Shown here piece after piece: positions 34,675 through 43,486 of a stretch of DNA of 64,000 nt; the stretch's first letter is position 1, and each line of letters starts with the position of its first letter. The translations under genes were made by a program, and so were the position numbers. The stretch lies in the NCBI GenBank assembly GCA_019314375.1, contig JAFCZJ010000015.1:21444-85443 (forward strand). The letters are read 5' to 3'. The DNA comes from Deltaproteobacteria bacterium (GTDB lineage Bacteria > Myxococcota > B64-G9). The notes under the pieces are model-generated. The model ran no database searches and was not told the origin of the DNA. It saw only the letters and a list, made by a program, of their open reading frames with translations.

Positions 34675-35076
34675 ATGGCCGTGATCGATCTGAGCCCGGA
34701 CATTTTAGAGAGCACCCTGCTGGAGAACGATTACGTGCTCATCGACTTTTGGTCCCCCTCCTGTGCACCCTGTCGAAGCTTTAAACCGGTCTTTGCAAAA
34801 GCATCCGAGGGGCATTCGGAGATATGCTTTACAAGCTGCAACACCCAGGAGCAACCCGAGCTGGCCCAGGCCTTCGGCATCCAAAGCATCCCCACCCTGG
34901 TCGTTTTCCGCGAGCAAGTCCTCATTCTCTCCCAGGTCGGTGCCATGGCGGATGCCGCCCTGGAAACACTCATCAACAAAATCAAGTCATTAAATATGGA
35001 CGAGGTCCGGGCCCGCGTCGCCGAACAAGAAAAGAAATTGGCCCAATCCGAGGCCTCTAAAGAATCCGACTCCTGA
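34675..35076 (+). CDS. Thioredoxin-like protein
   Basis: 133 residues with a thioredoxin fold: YVLIDFWSPSCAPCRSFKPVF gives a CAPC active site in place of the usual CGPC, and the cis-Pro loop is IQSIPTLVVF. There is no signal peptide, so it is cytosolic. The C-terminal 25 residues are charged and helical. It is the last gene of the rightward block, and ends 8 bases from the end of the converging SUKH-like gene. It could keep redox cysteines of the radical SAM or ketosynthase enzymes reduced; that is inferred from location only. Confidence 0.85.
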   Translation: MAVIDLSPDILESTLLENDYVLIDFWSPSCAPCRSFKPVFAKASEGHSEICFTSCNTQEQPELAQAFGIQSIPTLVVFREQVLILSQVGAMADAALETLINKIKSLNMDEVRARVAEQEKKLAQSEASKESDS

Positions 35077-35084
35077 AAAAGCAC

Positions 35085-36071
35085 CTATTTCCGTCTCATC
35101 ACCCAGCGATCTCCACCGCGACCGATCTGCAGATCTTCATCCAAAGAGTCGATCAAAAAAGCGGGAGCCGGGAGATCCCATTGGACTCCCTCGAAAACCC
35201 AGGGGAAAACCTGCTCCGGCGCCCCTGGACCGTGAACGACCACGCAGTCCTGGCCCGCATCCTCCTCACCCACTTCGATCCATAGCTGCAAGGGTTTTTG
35301 GATTCTGGCCACCTGCTCCTCCAGCCGCCGCCACAGCAAAAAGAGGCAGATCAAGCTGCCCTGACGTAAGCGCTCTGATCGATTCCCCAGCCCTTGCTTG
35401 TCCACCGGTACGCGCAACATGTGCAAGTTGGCGTCGTCGGCCAAGCGATAGTTCGAAACGAAATCCCGCTGCCGCTCAAGGTAATGGGTTTCGTCCTGCC
35501 CCATCAATGGATTCAAATACGCATGAACCTGCATCGCCCAGAATGCCCCTGGACGCAAGGCGCTGGGATCCATGACGCGAATTTTCCGCTCCAGCTCCCC
35601 GACTCGCTCCGGCGGCACACAGTCAAGATGCTCACAAGCCAAGTGCATTTCCTGGCAGGCCAAACAGCAACAAGCCATTGCCTGAATGCCGGCATTGACC
35701 CAAATGGGCTCGAAATCACGCCCCGGATCAAGGGCCACAACCGCAGGCTCAGTCTCCGGCAAACAGATGGGCCTCTCTTCGGAATCAATTCCCAAAACCC
35801 GACGCTTCGCCAGTGATTTCGGCACCTTGCGATCTTCAAGCCAGGACCATGAGCCCAGCTCCGGCAGCCAGCGCCCATCGAAATCGCCGAAAACCAAAAA
35901 TGGAGGCGCAAAACGCGGCAATCCCTGCTCCGTAAGCCAAGCACGCTCAGCGTCCTCGATCGCCAAACCCTGAAGCGCCCCAGGCGGCATGCGCTGCAGC
36001 TCCAGCCCCAACTCACCAGCACGGCGCCGGTAGGCCTCGCCCGTCATCAATTCGTTAATTTCAGCACACAT
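35085..36071 (-). CDS. SUKH-4-like protein with an extra C-terminal domain
   Basis: 328 residues from the ATG at 36071, which has GGGGAG six bases upstream. Residues about 20-135 show the SUKH-4 pattern: LTEQGLPRFAPPF, RVLGIDSEERPICLPE, IWVNAGIQAMACC. The following 190 residues are not recognised (HYLERQRDFVSNYRLADDA; QLWIEVGEEDAG). SUKH proteins are best known as immunity proteins against nuclease or other toxins, but some are eukaryote-type regulatory adaptors. No toxin gene is visible. It overlaps the end of the dehydratase-PPTase gene by 25 bases and is likely co-transcribed with it. The function within this locus is unknown. Confidence 0.6.
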   Translation of the reverse strand: MCAEINELMTGEAYRRRAGELGLELQRMPPGALQGLAIEDAERAWLTEQGLPRFAPPFLVFGDFDGRWLPELGSWSWLEDRKVPKSLAKRRVLGIDSEERPICLPETEPAVVALDPGRDFEPIWVNAGIQAMACCCLACQEMHLACEHLDCVPPERVGELERKIRVMDPSALRPGAFWAMQVHAYLNPLMGQDETHYLERQRDFVSNYRLADDANLHMLRVPVDKQGLGNRSERLRQGSLICLFLLWRRLEEQVARIQKPLQLWIEVGEEDAGQDCVVVHGPGAPEQVFPWVFEGVQWDLPAPAFLIDSLDEDLQIGRGGDRWVMRRK

Positions 36072-37543
36072 AAAGTACTCCCCTCGAACTCGATACAGGG
36101 TGCCCTCACCTCGCGTCCGTCCAGGCGAAGATCCACCCCTTCCGGGTCCGTCCCCACAATACGCGCCCGACCAAACACCGCGGCCAGGCTGTCTAAATCC
36201 AGGGCCTTGGCCGCAGCCTCCTTGGCACACCAGGCGCGCAACCAAGCGCCATCGCCATCTTGAGCCGAGGCATCCAACAAGGCTCGCTCTTCTTCGTCCA
36301 GCCAGAGTCGAGCCGTTCGTTTCGCCGACTCGGCCTTTCGCTCAATGTCCACGCCCACCGGTCCATCGGCGCCAACAGCCACCGCAAACCGGTCGTCGTG
36401 AGCCGCCGCGACATGCTGAAACCCCGGACAGGCGGGCCGAAGGCCATCACCCGCCACGGTTTCCAGTCTACTCGCTCGACCCCGCACTCCATGGGCACGC
36501 GCCAGCGCCTTCAGGGCCAAACGAGCCCCGACAAAGCTGCGGCTCCGCTTGCTGCCCATCGAGGTCAAGCGACTTCGCTCTGAATCGGTCAAGGCCAGAT
36601 TCTCCGCATAAGGGGCCACGGCATCCAAAGGCAAAACCACGGCCCGCAGGTCGGCGGCCCGAAAAAAACGATCAAGTTTTTCCTGTCCATGCCTGCCCTT
36701 CCGCACCCACTCAGGAACCGACACCTTGCCCGAAAAGAGATCCTGCATCATCAATGCGGAAACAATCTCGCAGGTTCGACCCAAATCGTCCAACAAGCAC
36801 AAATCAAAACAGTGGCCTTCGGCCCCCTGCCCCTTGGGCCAAATACGACAAAATACCGTCTGACCCGGAGCGATGGGCCTGAACACCCGACGCCCGGCAA
36901 AACCCACGGGAAAAGTCAGCACACCGTGCACGTGCTGCACCCAAACACAGGCCAAATGAAAGGCCGCATCCAGGGCAAAAGGCGAGCCCAATGGCTCCGT
37001 GGGCGCGGAAAAATCGGGAACCCGGATGGCGGAAAAAGCCCCCGCCGGAGACAGGTGAATCTCAGCTGTCAGATTGTGGAAAGCAGGCCCAAAGGGAACC
37101 AGGTCGGCGTACGCACGCGCCGCATCCAGGTGCAAACCGACTCCCGGCAGGCCGCAGGCATCCAAGCCGTCGAAATCCTTTTCCTCGCCCAGCGCTCCCG
37201 GCATCTCCCCAAACTGGACTCGCATGTGCTCCATCATGCGAGAAAGGCCGCTGCGACCCGCGGGCCTGCGACTCATCAACCTGGCCACACAGCCCTCCGC
37301 CCGATCTTCCAGCTCTATCTGGACATGCGCCGGCTGCGCGGTGGACAAAAAGCGTAGAAATTTGGCATGGCTACAGACACTTGTGTCCACACCTGGAGAG
37401 GCGCCCAGGCAGGCCGCCGCCAAAACCTGCAGGGCCTCGGTTGCGGGCAACACGCATTGCGCGCCTCCGCCCAGGTCGGGCAAACGATGGTCTGCCAGGT
37501 ATGCTGGCCTGTCGATCTCCAGCTCCTGGCGAGTAGGGGTCAT
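36047..37543 (-). CDS. Dehydratase (double hotdog)-phosphopantetheinyl transferase fusion
   Basis: 498 residues. Residues 1 to about 280 resemble PKS dehydratase (PS-DH) double-hotdog domains: the first half has YLADHRLP with a catalytic-type His and LPATEALQVLAAA; the second half has SPFALDAAFHLACVW with an Asp in the expected place. Residues about 315-498 are a Sfp/AcpT-like phosphopantetheinyl transferase with GVDIERK and WCAKEAAAKAL (Mg-binding Asp, Glu and the KEA motif). The enzyme should both activate the locus ACPs and dehydrate chains or modify the product. Fusion of these two activities is unusual. It precedes the SUKH-like gene and follows a 102-base gap after the thioesterase gene. 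Confidence 0.82.
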   Translation of the reverse strand: MTPTRQELEIDRPAYLADHRLPDLGGGAQCVLPATEALQVLAAACLGASPGVDTSVCSHAKFLRFLSTAQPAHVQIELEDRAEGCVARLMSRRPAGRSGLSRMMEHMRVQFGEMPGALGEEKDFDGLDACGLPGVGLHLDAARAYADLVPFGPAFHNLTAEIHLSPAGAFSAIRVPDFSAPTEPLGSPFALDAAFHLACVWVQHVHGVLTFPVGFAGRRVFRPIAPGQTVFCRIWPKGQGAEGHCFDLCLLDDLGRTCEIVSALMMQDLFSGKVSVPEWVRKGRHGQEKLDRFFRAADLRAVVLPLDAVAPYAENLALTDSERSRLTSMGSKRSRSFVGARLALKALARAHGVRGRASRLETVAGDGLRPACPGFQHVAAAHDDRFAVAVGADGPVGVDIERKAESAKRTARLWLDEEERALLDASAQDGDGAWLRAWCAKEAAAKALDLDSLAAVFGRARIVGTDPEGVDLRLDGREVRAPCIEFEGSTLCVLKLTN

Positions 37544-37645
37544 CTAGTGTCCATCCCAAAACCCCTGTTTCCAGAGGGACACGGCGCAAAAAGTGCCCTC
37601 TTTTCAGTGCCCGTCTTCGGTCAATTTAACACTCTGGGACGGGTG

Positions 37646-38125
37646 TCATTTCGGAAAATCCGCCCAGGTCTTGACCGTGATGGGATCCACGGCGACGGGC
37701 CTGCCCTTGCTGTTCAAGGCGCAGTGCTGAGTGTAACCCTGGGCCACCAATGCGCCCGACTCGGCATGGGTGATGACATAGTCAAAACGAATGCGCACAC
37801 GCCCCAATTCACCGGGACGGGTGTGAACCCAGAAAGGATCGTCATAGCGCAAAGGCGCGAAAAACCGCAGCCTCAAGTCAATGATGGGATAAACAAAGCC
37901 ATCGTCCTCTACCTGGGCATAAGGAAAAGCCACCTCGCGCATCAAGGAAGCCCGACCAAATTCAAAATACCGAAGATAATTAGCGTGATAGACCACATCC
38001 GAGCGATCCGTGTCCGCATAGAGCACCCGGCTCTGGGCTCGATGGTAGACCAGTTCGCTCTTTTGATCCCGGACGTAAGAATCCTTGCCCTCCAACAACT
38101 CGGGCAAGAAAGGCTCAGGTCGCAT
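37646..38125 (-). CDS. YbgC/4HBT-type acyl-CoA/ACP thioesterase
   Basis: 159 residues, single hotdog. YADTDRSDVVYHANYLRYFE contains the catalytic Asp and the YHANYL helix of the 4-hydroxybenzoyl-CoA thioesterase family. It would cut an acyl or aryl thioester to release the chain. Such a thioesterase is common in APE loci. Two bases separate it from the downstream end of the ketosynthase gene at 38128, so both are in one operon. The substrate thioester (ACP or CoA) is not determined. Confidence 0.9.
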   Translation of the reverse strand: MRPEPFLPELLEGKDSYVRDQKSELVYHRAQSRVLYADTDRSDVVYHANYLRYFEFGRASLMREVAFPYAQVEDDGFVYPIIDLRLRFFAPLRYDDPFWVHTRPGELGRVRIRFDYVITHAESGALVAQGYTQHCALNSKGRPVAVDPITVKTWADFPK

Positions 38126-38127
38126 AC

Positions 38128-39396
38128 TCAGTCCACCCCGCGAAAAACAATGCAGCAGTTGGTGCCACCGAAACCGAAAGCGTTGGACATGGCCAACTCA
38201 ACCGGCATGCGGCGGACTTCGTTGGGCACCACGTCCAGGTCGGCCATTTCTGGATCCGGCACATGGTTGATTGTGGGCAGAACCAAACCTTGTTGCATGC
38301 CCTCAATGGTCAAGGCCGCCTCAATGGCCGCGCAGGCCCCCAAGGTGTGACCGAGCTGGGATTTGTTGGATGAAACCGGGATTTTGGACAAATTCGAGCC
38401 GAAGACTTCCCTCAGGCAGGCCAGCTCGACCGAGTCGCCCCGGGGTGTTGAGGTGCCATGGGCGTTGATGTAGTCCAGGTCGGCGGGGGCCACACCTGCG
38501 TCGCCTAATGCCTCCCGCATGGCCCGCTGAATGGTGACCGGGTTGGGCTTCGTGAAATGGAAGGCGTCCGAGGTCCAGCCCACGCCCAGAACTTCTGCCC
38601 TGGGCGAAATGCCGTGGTCTTTCATCACGTCTTCCGCGGCCAAAAGCACCACGCCCGCACCTTCGCTCAAAACAAAACCACGCCGATCGACCGAAAAAGG
38701 TCGAGATGCCTGGCTGGGATCGGCATAGGCCCTGTCGCCCTCCTTGACCTTGATGGTGGCACCCATGTTGGCGAAACCATAGATGATCTCAGGCAGCAAA
38801 GAAGCATCCACGCCCCCCGCCAACACGAAATCCTGATCCCCGTCCCGGATAAGCCTGGCACCAAGACCAATGGCGTGGTTGCCCGAAGCGCAGGCCCCCT
38901 GCGGGGACATGCTCAGGCCCTGAAACCCCAGCAACATCCCGGCCTTGCCGGCGGGCAAATTGCCGCAAAGATTGGGCAAGAGATAGGGGCTGATCCGGTT
39001 TGGCCCTGATTCCGCCAAGACCCGCACGGCCTGGCGATAAGCATCGTGGCCATTCAGGGCCGAGCCCACCAGACCAGCGGTTCGCCGAGCCACTTCCGGG
39101 GTCATCTCCAAACCTGCGTCGACCAGTGCATCTTTGCAAACTGACATGGTCAACAAAATGAAGCGTGCGCTCCAGTTATAAAGCTCTTTCTCGGTGACGA
39201 AGTCCAAAGAAGACGGATCCCAGTCCGGGATCTCGCCCACCACATCACAAGGCGTGTCGATGTCGAATCGAGTCAGACGCCGAAAACCGGTCTTGCCCGC
39301 CACGGCTTGTTCCCAGGTAGTTTGAAAATGCATACCCAATGGGGTGGCCGCGCCATAGCCTATGACAAATACTCTTCGATTTAAGGGTGCGCGCAT
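38128..39396 (-). CDS. Beta-ketoacyl-ACP synthase (FabF-like)
   Basis: 422 residues with complete active-site set: Cys169 in PQGACASGNHAIG, His in INAHGTSTPRGD and His in QLGHTLGACAAIE; the ending MSNAFGFGGTNC is standard. It condenses malonyl-ACP with an acyl-ACP. It is next to another KS at 39430-40677 (34 bases), which together may act as a heterodimer or as two chain-length-selective enzymes. There is no strong Shine-Dalgarno before the ATG; translation coupling with the upstream KS is possible. Confidence 0.9.
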   Translation of the reverse strand: MRAPLNRRVFVIGYGAATPLGMHFQTTWEQAVAGKTGFRRLTRFDIDTPCDVVGEIPDWDPSSLDFVTEKELYNWSARFILLTMSVCKDALVDAGLEMTPEVARRTAGLVGSALNGHDAYRQAVRVLAESGPNRISPYLLPNLCGNLPAGKAGMLLGFQGLSMSPQGACASGNHAIGLGARLIRDGDQDFVLAGGVDASLLPEIIYGFANMGATIKVKEGDRAYADPSQASRPFSVDRRGFVLSEGAGVVLLAAEDVMKDHGISPRAEVLGVGWTSDAFHFTKPNPVTIQRAMREALGDAGVAPADLDYINAHGTSTPRGDSVELACLREVFGSNLSKIPVSSNKSQLGHTLGACAAIEAALTIEGMQQGLVLPTINHVPDPEMADLDVVPNEVRRMPVELAMSNAFGFGGTNCCIVFRGVD

Positions 39397-39429
39397 GTTG
39401 TACCTTGTCTGGCCCTACAAACACCCACA

Positions 39430-40677
39430 TCATGCCAGGCGACGCAGCAGCAAACAAGCGTTACAACCCCCAAACCCAAAAGAGTTATTGAGCACATGTT
39501 CCTGCTTCAGAGATCGAGCCCCTTCGGCCACGCAATCCAGGTCCCCCAGCGCGGGGTCGGCCCTGTAGCCGATGGTGGGCAAGATCGTATCTCGCTCCAT
39601 ACCCATCAAAGCCAACACCGTCTCGATGGCCGAAGAAGCCCCCATGGCATGACCGATCAAAGACTTGTTTGCGGAAAGCGGTGGTAATTGCTCGCCAAAA
39701 ACCTGCCTCAAGGCCTGAACCTCCACCGCATCACCAACCTTGGTGGAGGCCGCGTGGGCATTGATGGCCGACACATCCCGCGGCCCAAGACCCGCATGCT
39801 TGATTGTGTCGCTCATGCAACGGCTCACGCTCGGTAGATGGGGCGCCACGAAATGGTGAGCGTCGGCGCTCATGCCCCAACCGGCCAATTCGAAAGCAGC
39901 GCTCAGGCCATGGGCCCGCGCGAAATCGGGGCTGGCCAAGAGCACACATGCCGCGCCTTCGCTGACCACAAAACCTCTGCGATCCACGGAAAAAGGCCGG
40001 CTGGCTCGTTGCACGTCCGCATCTGAGTCCGCCTTGGTCTTGTAAGCCCCGTTCATGGTGGCGAAGCCGCCCACGATGGGCTCGACCAAAGGAAAATCCA
40101 CAGCCCCGCAAATGGCCACATCCGCCATGCCCGCCTCGATGAACATGGCGCCGGCAATGATGGAACTGTTGCCCGTGGCACAGGCGGTGATGGTGGTGGT
40201 GATGGGGCCAGTGGCGCCGGTGAGCATGGAGACCTTCCCGGCCACCATGTTCACGCAAGCGTTTGGGTTGGCGAAGGGATGGGGCAACCTGCCTCGGGCC
40301 ACCATGTTTCGGTCCGCCGCCAAAACGGCGTCCAAGCCACCGATGGCGGTGGAAAAAGTCGTCGCCACGCGAGGCGCGATCGCCGCATCGATCTCCAGGC
40401 CCGCCCGCTTCATGGCGCGATGCACCACCAGCATGGCATGAAGAAAGATGGGCGAGGTCCAATGCGCCATCTTTCGCGGCGACAAGAAATCATAAGGCGT
40501 GACATCGATGGCCGGCACTTGCCCGGCCACGGTCACGGGAAAACCGTCGGGTAATGGAAAACGAGTCAAGGGACCGATGCCGCTTTCTCCTGCCTCGGCT
40601 CGTCGCCATTGGGCTTCAAGGTCAGACCCAAAAGGAGAAATCAAATCCCAAGCAATTATCCAGGGCCGCTTTGTCAT
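39430..40677 (-). CDS. Beta-ketoacyl-ACP synthase (FabF-like)
   Basis: 415 residues; Cys166 in TACATGNSSI, His in INAHAASTKVGD and His in LIGHAMGASSAIE. The N-terminal MTKRPWIIAWDLISPFG lacks the usual VVVTG start but keeps the core. It is catalytically complete, so it is not a chain-length factor. It lies between the radical SAM pair and the second KS in the leftward block. The phrase RPFSVDRRGFVVSEGA is shared with its neighbour, which suggests duplication of the two KS genes. Confidence 0.9.
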   Translation of the reverse strand: MTKRPWIIAWDLISPFGSDLEAQWRRAEAGESGIGPLTRFPLPDGFPVTVAGQVPAIDVTPYDFLSPRKMAHWTSPIFLHAMLVVHRAMKRAGLEIDAAIAPRVATTFSTAIGGLDAVLAADRNMVARGRLPHPFANPNACVNMVAGKVSMLTGATGPITTTITACATGNSSIIAGAMFIEAGMADVAICGAVDFPLVEPIVGGFATMNGAYKTKADSDADVQRASRPFSVDRRGFVVSEGAACVLLASPDFARAHGLSAAFELAGWGMSADAHHFVAPHLPSVSRCMSDTIKHAGLGPRDVSAINAHAASTKVGDAVEVQALRQVFGEQLPPLSANKSLIGHAMGASSAIETVLALMGMERDTILPTIGYRADPALGDLDCVAEGARSLKQEHVLNNSFGFGGCNACLLLRRLA

Positions 40678-40689
40678 GGATGCCGCTTT

Positions 40690-41688
40690 TCACCAGGGAA
40701 TGAATCGATAGAGCTTGGCGAACATCTCGTAGACCGTCACCCAGTTCTGAAGATCCTGGGTCGAGCGCATGTGGGCACGCTTGTTGACCATGACCCAGCT
40801 CATGTGCGCCGCCCCATCCTTGCATGTTGCGCAGTCCCGGGTGGCGGAAGTACAGCATCGGTGGGTGGTCTTCAGATCGCTGGCCCAGCGAATGAATCGA
40901 ATGAGGCGCTTGGGGCGAGGCTCCCGCGTGTCCATGGGCTCGGTGACCGAAGGGCATTCCATCCAGCCGAATGGCCGACCCAACATGCGACCCGTGGTCA
41001 AGACCTCGTGGTAGTAATGACTGGAAATAACGGTGCGCGGGTACTTGTCGAGCATGTCGTCCATCTCGTCCCGCACGCGCGCGAGCTGCTCCTCGCTCCA
41101 GGTGAAACCGCCCACGTCCTCGTCATTGCTCAAAAGCTGCAAATGCACCTTCAGACCCACGTCTTCGATCTTCTTGATGATGGGCTCGATGTGGCCCAGC
41201 TGAGGCGGGGTGATGGTGTACAAATAATAGGTGTAGTCATCCCCCGCATAGTTCTTCGAAGAAATGGCAAAGGTGTCCTTGCCCCTGAGCTGCTTTTCAA
41301 TCTCCGGATCGCCCCAGAGACTGATACCAACCATCATGTCGGGAAAGCGATCCCGAGGCACCTTGATGAGACCGTTGGTTGCGCAGTAGGTGGGCAATCG
41401 ATCATAAAAAGCCCCCACTCGCTCCATGTGCAAAGTCGGCTCACCGCCGATGAGGATGGCCAAATTAACACCACGCTCTTTTTCGGTCTCGATGAAAGCC
41501 CCCCAGCGCTCGACATCCATTTCTTCCTGGGCCACGTGCTGCTCACCCGAGGAAAAGAAGAAACAACCCTTGCAGCGCAGGTTGCACTTGTCCGTGACGT
41601 CGTAAATGGAAGAGCGAATGTTCAGCTTGGAGATGCGCCGATAGCGCGCCAACCACTCTCCGTCCAGCAGGGAACTAACCGTCTTCAT
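40690..41688 (-). CDS. Radical SAM protein with C-terminal Cys cluster
   Basis: 332 residues. The radical SAM cluster is Cys35-x3-Cys39-x2-Cys42 (CNLRCKGC). There is a glycine-rich SAM strand (LIGGEPTLH) and a second Cys group near the end (HRCCTSATRDCATC), possibly for an auxiliary iron-sulfur cluster. There is no B12 domain. It is a paralog of the adjacent 41704-42801 gene; the two are 15 bases apart between ACP and KS genes. The family acts on small or peptide substrates, but the context implies an acyl or polyene chain. The reaction is unknown. Confidence 0.87.
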   Translation of the reverse strand: MKTVSSLLDGEWLARYRRISKLNIRSSIYDVTDKCNLRCKGCFFFSSGEQHVAQEEMDVERWGAFIETEKERGVNLAILIGGEPTLHMERVGAFYDRLPTYCATNGLIKVPRDRFPDMMVGISLWGDPEIEKQLRGKDTFAISSKNYAGDDYTYYLYTITPPQLGHIEPIIKKIEDVGLKVHLQLLSNDEDVGGFTWSEEQLARVRDEMDDMLDKYPRTVISSHYYHEVLTTGRMLGRPFGWMECPSVTEPMDTREPRPKRLIRFIRWASDLKTTHRCCTSATRDCATCKDGAAHMSWVMVNKRAHMRSTQDLQNWVTVYEMFAKLYRFIPW

Positions 41689-41703
41689 CTTCGAACCTTC
41701 GCA

Positions 41704-42801
41704 TCAGGGACGCACAACCTCGCCGGGCGGCGCGACCAAATGTTGGTTGAGGTTTTCGCCCTTCTCGTAGCCCGTGACCCAAACAGCCAAATACGTATCC
41801 ACGTAGTCCAGCCAGGACCGAAAGATGTCCGGCTGCGTCGCGTGGCGATGCAAGCGGGCCGTGACGACGGCCGAGCCCGCGGCGTAATGCCGACAATCGT
41901 CGCAGTCCGTGTCCGGCACACAGCAAGCAGCATCCCTATCCCAACTCAAGTCGGTGCGGTACTGCCGAAAACTGCGGCCCAAACCAATGTGGGTAGAAGG
42001 ATTGCAGCGCGGATATGAGCATTCATACAGAGCATGAAGCCCCAGAGCGTGGCTGTGGGCCATCGCGTTGGCGCTGGAGAAAAGAACATGCTCAGGGAAA
42101 GCCTCCAAGAGTTCCATCATGCTGGCCCGCATGGCCAACAAGCTCTCTGCGTCATGGCGCAATCCGCCCGCATAACCCATCGGCGAACTGAAGACATTGA
42201 AGGTCAGCTTGCCGCCACGCTTGGCCAATTGCTCGGCCACAAGTCGGGCCTCGGCCACGTTGTGCCGCGTGTAGGTGTAGACAAACACGGACCGCTCGTC
42301 GCCGGCGTAGTTGTCCATCTGCCTGCTCAACAAGTCCTTGGCACCCCGCAAACGACGGCTTGTCTCATCGTCCCCCCAAACCGAAATATGAAGTTTGTAG
42401 CCCACGCTGTCCGGAATGCGCCGCACCCCGTTGGTGGCGATGCAGCCCAAAGGCAACTCATCGTAACAAACCTGGCACAGGTCCGGCACCAGGCCGGGTT
42501 CGGCCCCGGCCAAAACCACGTAGGTAATGCCCCGGGCTTTCTCGGCCTGCATCAGCGCTCGCCAGGCCGACGGGTCCTGATTCTCAGGCGCGAACTGCTT
42601 GTCGCCTTCGTAGTAATAACAACCTTCGCAACGGATGTTGCAACGATTCGAGACGTCGTAGGTAGACTCGCGCATGAAAAAGTACTTGCGCACTTTTTCC
42701 CATCGCTCGCGCACGGCCGCATCAGCCAAAAGCTCTGAAAATTTCCACTTGCCGGGGCGCGCCTCGCGAACCCGCCTGAGATCGCCCAGTTTGGACATCA
42801 A
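41704..42801 (-). CDS. Radical SAM protein, paralog of the neighbour
   Basis: 365 residues. The cluster motif is Cys54-x3-Cys58-x2-Cys61 (CNIRCEGC), the strand is VVLAGAEPGL, and a C-terminal Cys group reads AACCVPDTDCDDC. It shares with the neighbour the layout, the ISVWGD segment (GISLWGD there) and the YAGD motif followed by a Tyr-rich strand. Its ATGA overlaps the stop of the ACP gene at 42798, so a carrier-bound substrate is plausible. Two such enzymes side by side may form a complex or act in sequence. Confidence 0.87.
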   Translation of the reverse strand: MMSKLGDLRRVREARPGKWKFSELLADAAVRERWEKVRKYFFMRESTYDVSNRCNIRCEGCYYYEGDKQFAPENQDPSAWRALMQAEKARGITYVVLAGAEPGLVPDLCQVCYDELPLGCIATNGVRRIPDSVGYKLHISVWGDDETSRRLRGAKDLLSRQMDNYAGDERSVFVYTYTRHNVAEARLVAEQLAKRGGKLTFNVFSSPMGYAGGLRHDAESLLAMRASMMELLEAFPEHVLFSSANAMAHSHALGLHALYECSYPRCNPSTHIGLGRSFRQYRTDLSWDRDAACCVPDTDCDDCRHYAAGSAVVTARLHRHATQPDIFRSWLDYVDTYLAVWVTGYEKGENLNQHLVAPPGEVVRP

Positions 42802-43046
42802 GAGCCCAATCGCTCCTGGATGTAATCGGCGATAAGAGCCACGTTCTTGAGCTTGGGGTAATCATCCTCGTCGATGCTGATCTCGAACTCGTCTTGAAGC
42901 ACTAAGACCACGGCCGTCAAATCCATGCTGTCGATACCCAATTCATCCACCAGATCGAGCTGTGGGTCGAAGTCCGCGGCTGTCGCATCCTCCAGCTTCA
43001 GCTCATCGATAAGAATTTGGGCAATGCGTTTTTCGATATCTTTCAT
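42798..43046 (-). CDS. Acyl carrier protein
   Basis: 82 residues from the ATG at 43046 (an in-frame ATG at 43073 gives 9 more residues). The carrier motif is ELGIDSMDLTAVV with Ser40. It is strongly acidic, as usual for ACPs. It overlaps the radical SAM gene start by 4 bases and follows the FabZ-like dehydratase gene by about 70 bases. It should be a substrate of the PPTase domain at 36047-37543. Confidence 0.92.
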   Translation of the reverse strand: MKDIEKRIAQILIDELKLEDATAADFDPQLDLVDELGIDSMDLTAVVLVLQDEFEISIDEDDYPKLKNVALIADYIQERLGS

Positions 43047-43114
43047 TTCGCGCTCTGCTCTCCCTGTTTTCACCCATCAAATCGGCCCATTTCCAACCGA
43101 TATTCACGCGCCTG

Positions 43115-43486
43115 TCAAGATCCGCGATCACGCCGGGCGAAAACCAGACGACCCCGGGCAAAATTCTGTTCTCCGGCATTCACGGAAAAGAGCGCCTCAA
43201 CCTCGTCTAGGGATTCTTTCAAGTCCAGGGTCAAGACCAGCTCCACCCCGGGTGTTACCAACTCACGAAAACGAACCCTGGCCACCTGACGCAGGACCAA
43301 GGCCTCATCAAAGCCCATCCTGGTGGCCTGACAGATCATGGCCAATATGGCCACCCCGGGCAGTATGGCTTGGCCGGGAAAGTGTCCGTCAAACCAAGGG
43401 GTCGACTCATCAAGGCGCTTGCTGGCCCAAATTTGCGACCCCTCCCGCCGCCATTGATCCAGGCCGGCCCAGTCCCTTGTCGTCAT
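43115..43486 (-). CDS. FabZ/ApeI-like hotdog dehydratase
   Basis: 123 residues. The motif WFDGHFPGQAILPGVAILA contains the catalytic His and the LPGV helix of FabZ/ApeI-type 3-hydroxyacyl-ACP dehydratases; the N-terminal 28 residues are extra. It would make trans-2 double bonds on the ACP chain. It overlaps the upstream ACP gene by 4 bases (ATGA). A pair of FabZ-like and ApeP-like dehydratases is the norm in APE loci. Confidence 0.86.
   Translation of the reverse strand: MTTRDWAGLDQWRREGSQIWASKRLDESTPWFDGHFPGQAILPGVAILAMICQATRMGFDEALVLRQVARVRFRELVTPGVELVLTLDLKESLDEVEALFSVNAGEQNFARGRLVFARRDRGS

Noticed and set aside
40690..42801. RiPP-type (peptide) maturase pair
   Set aside because: No small precursor peptide gene could be recognised nearby; neighbours are ACP and KS genes, so a lipid substrate is more likely, though not proven.
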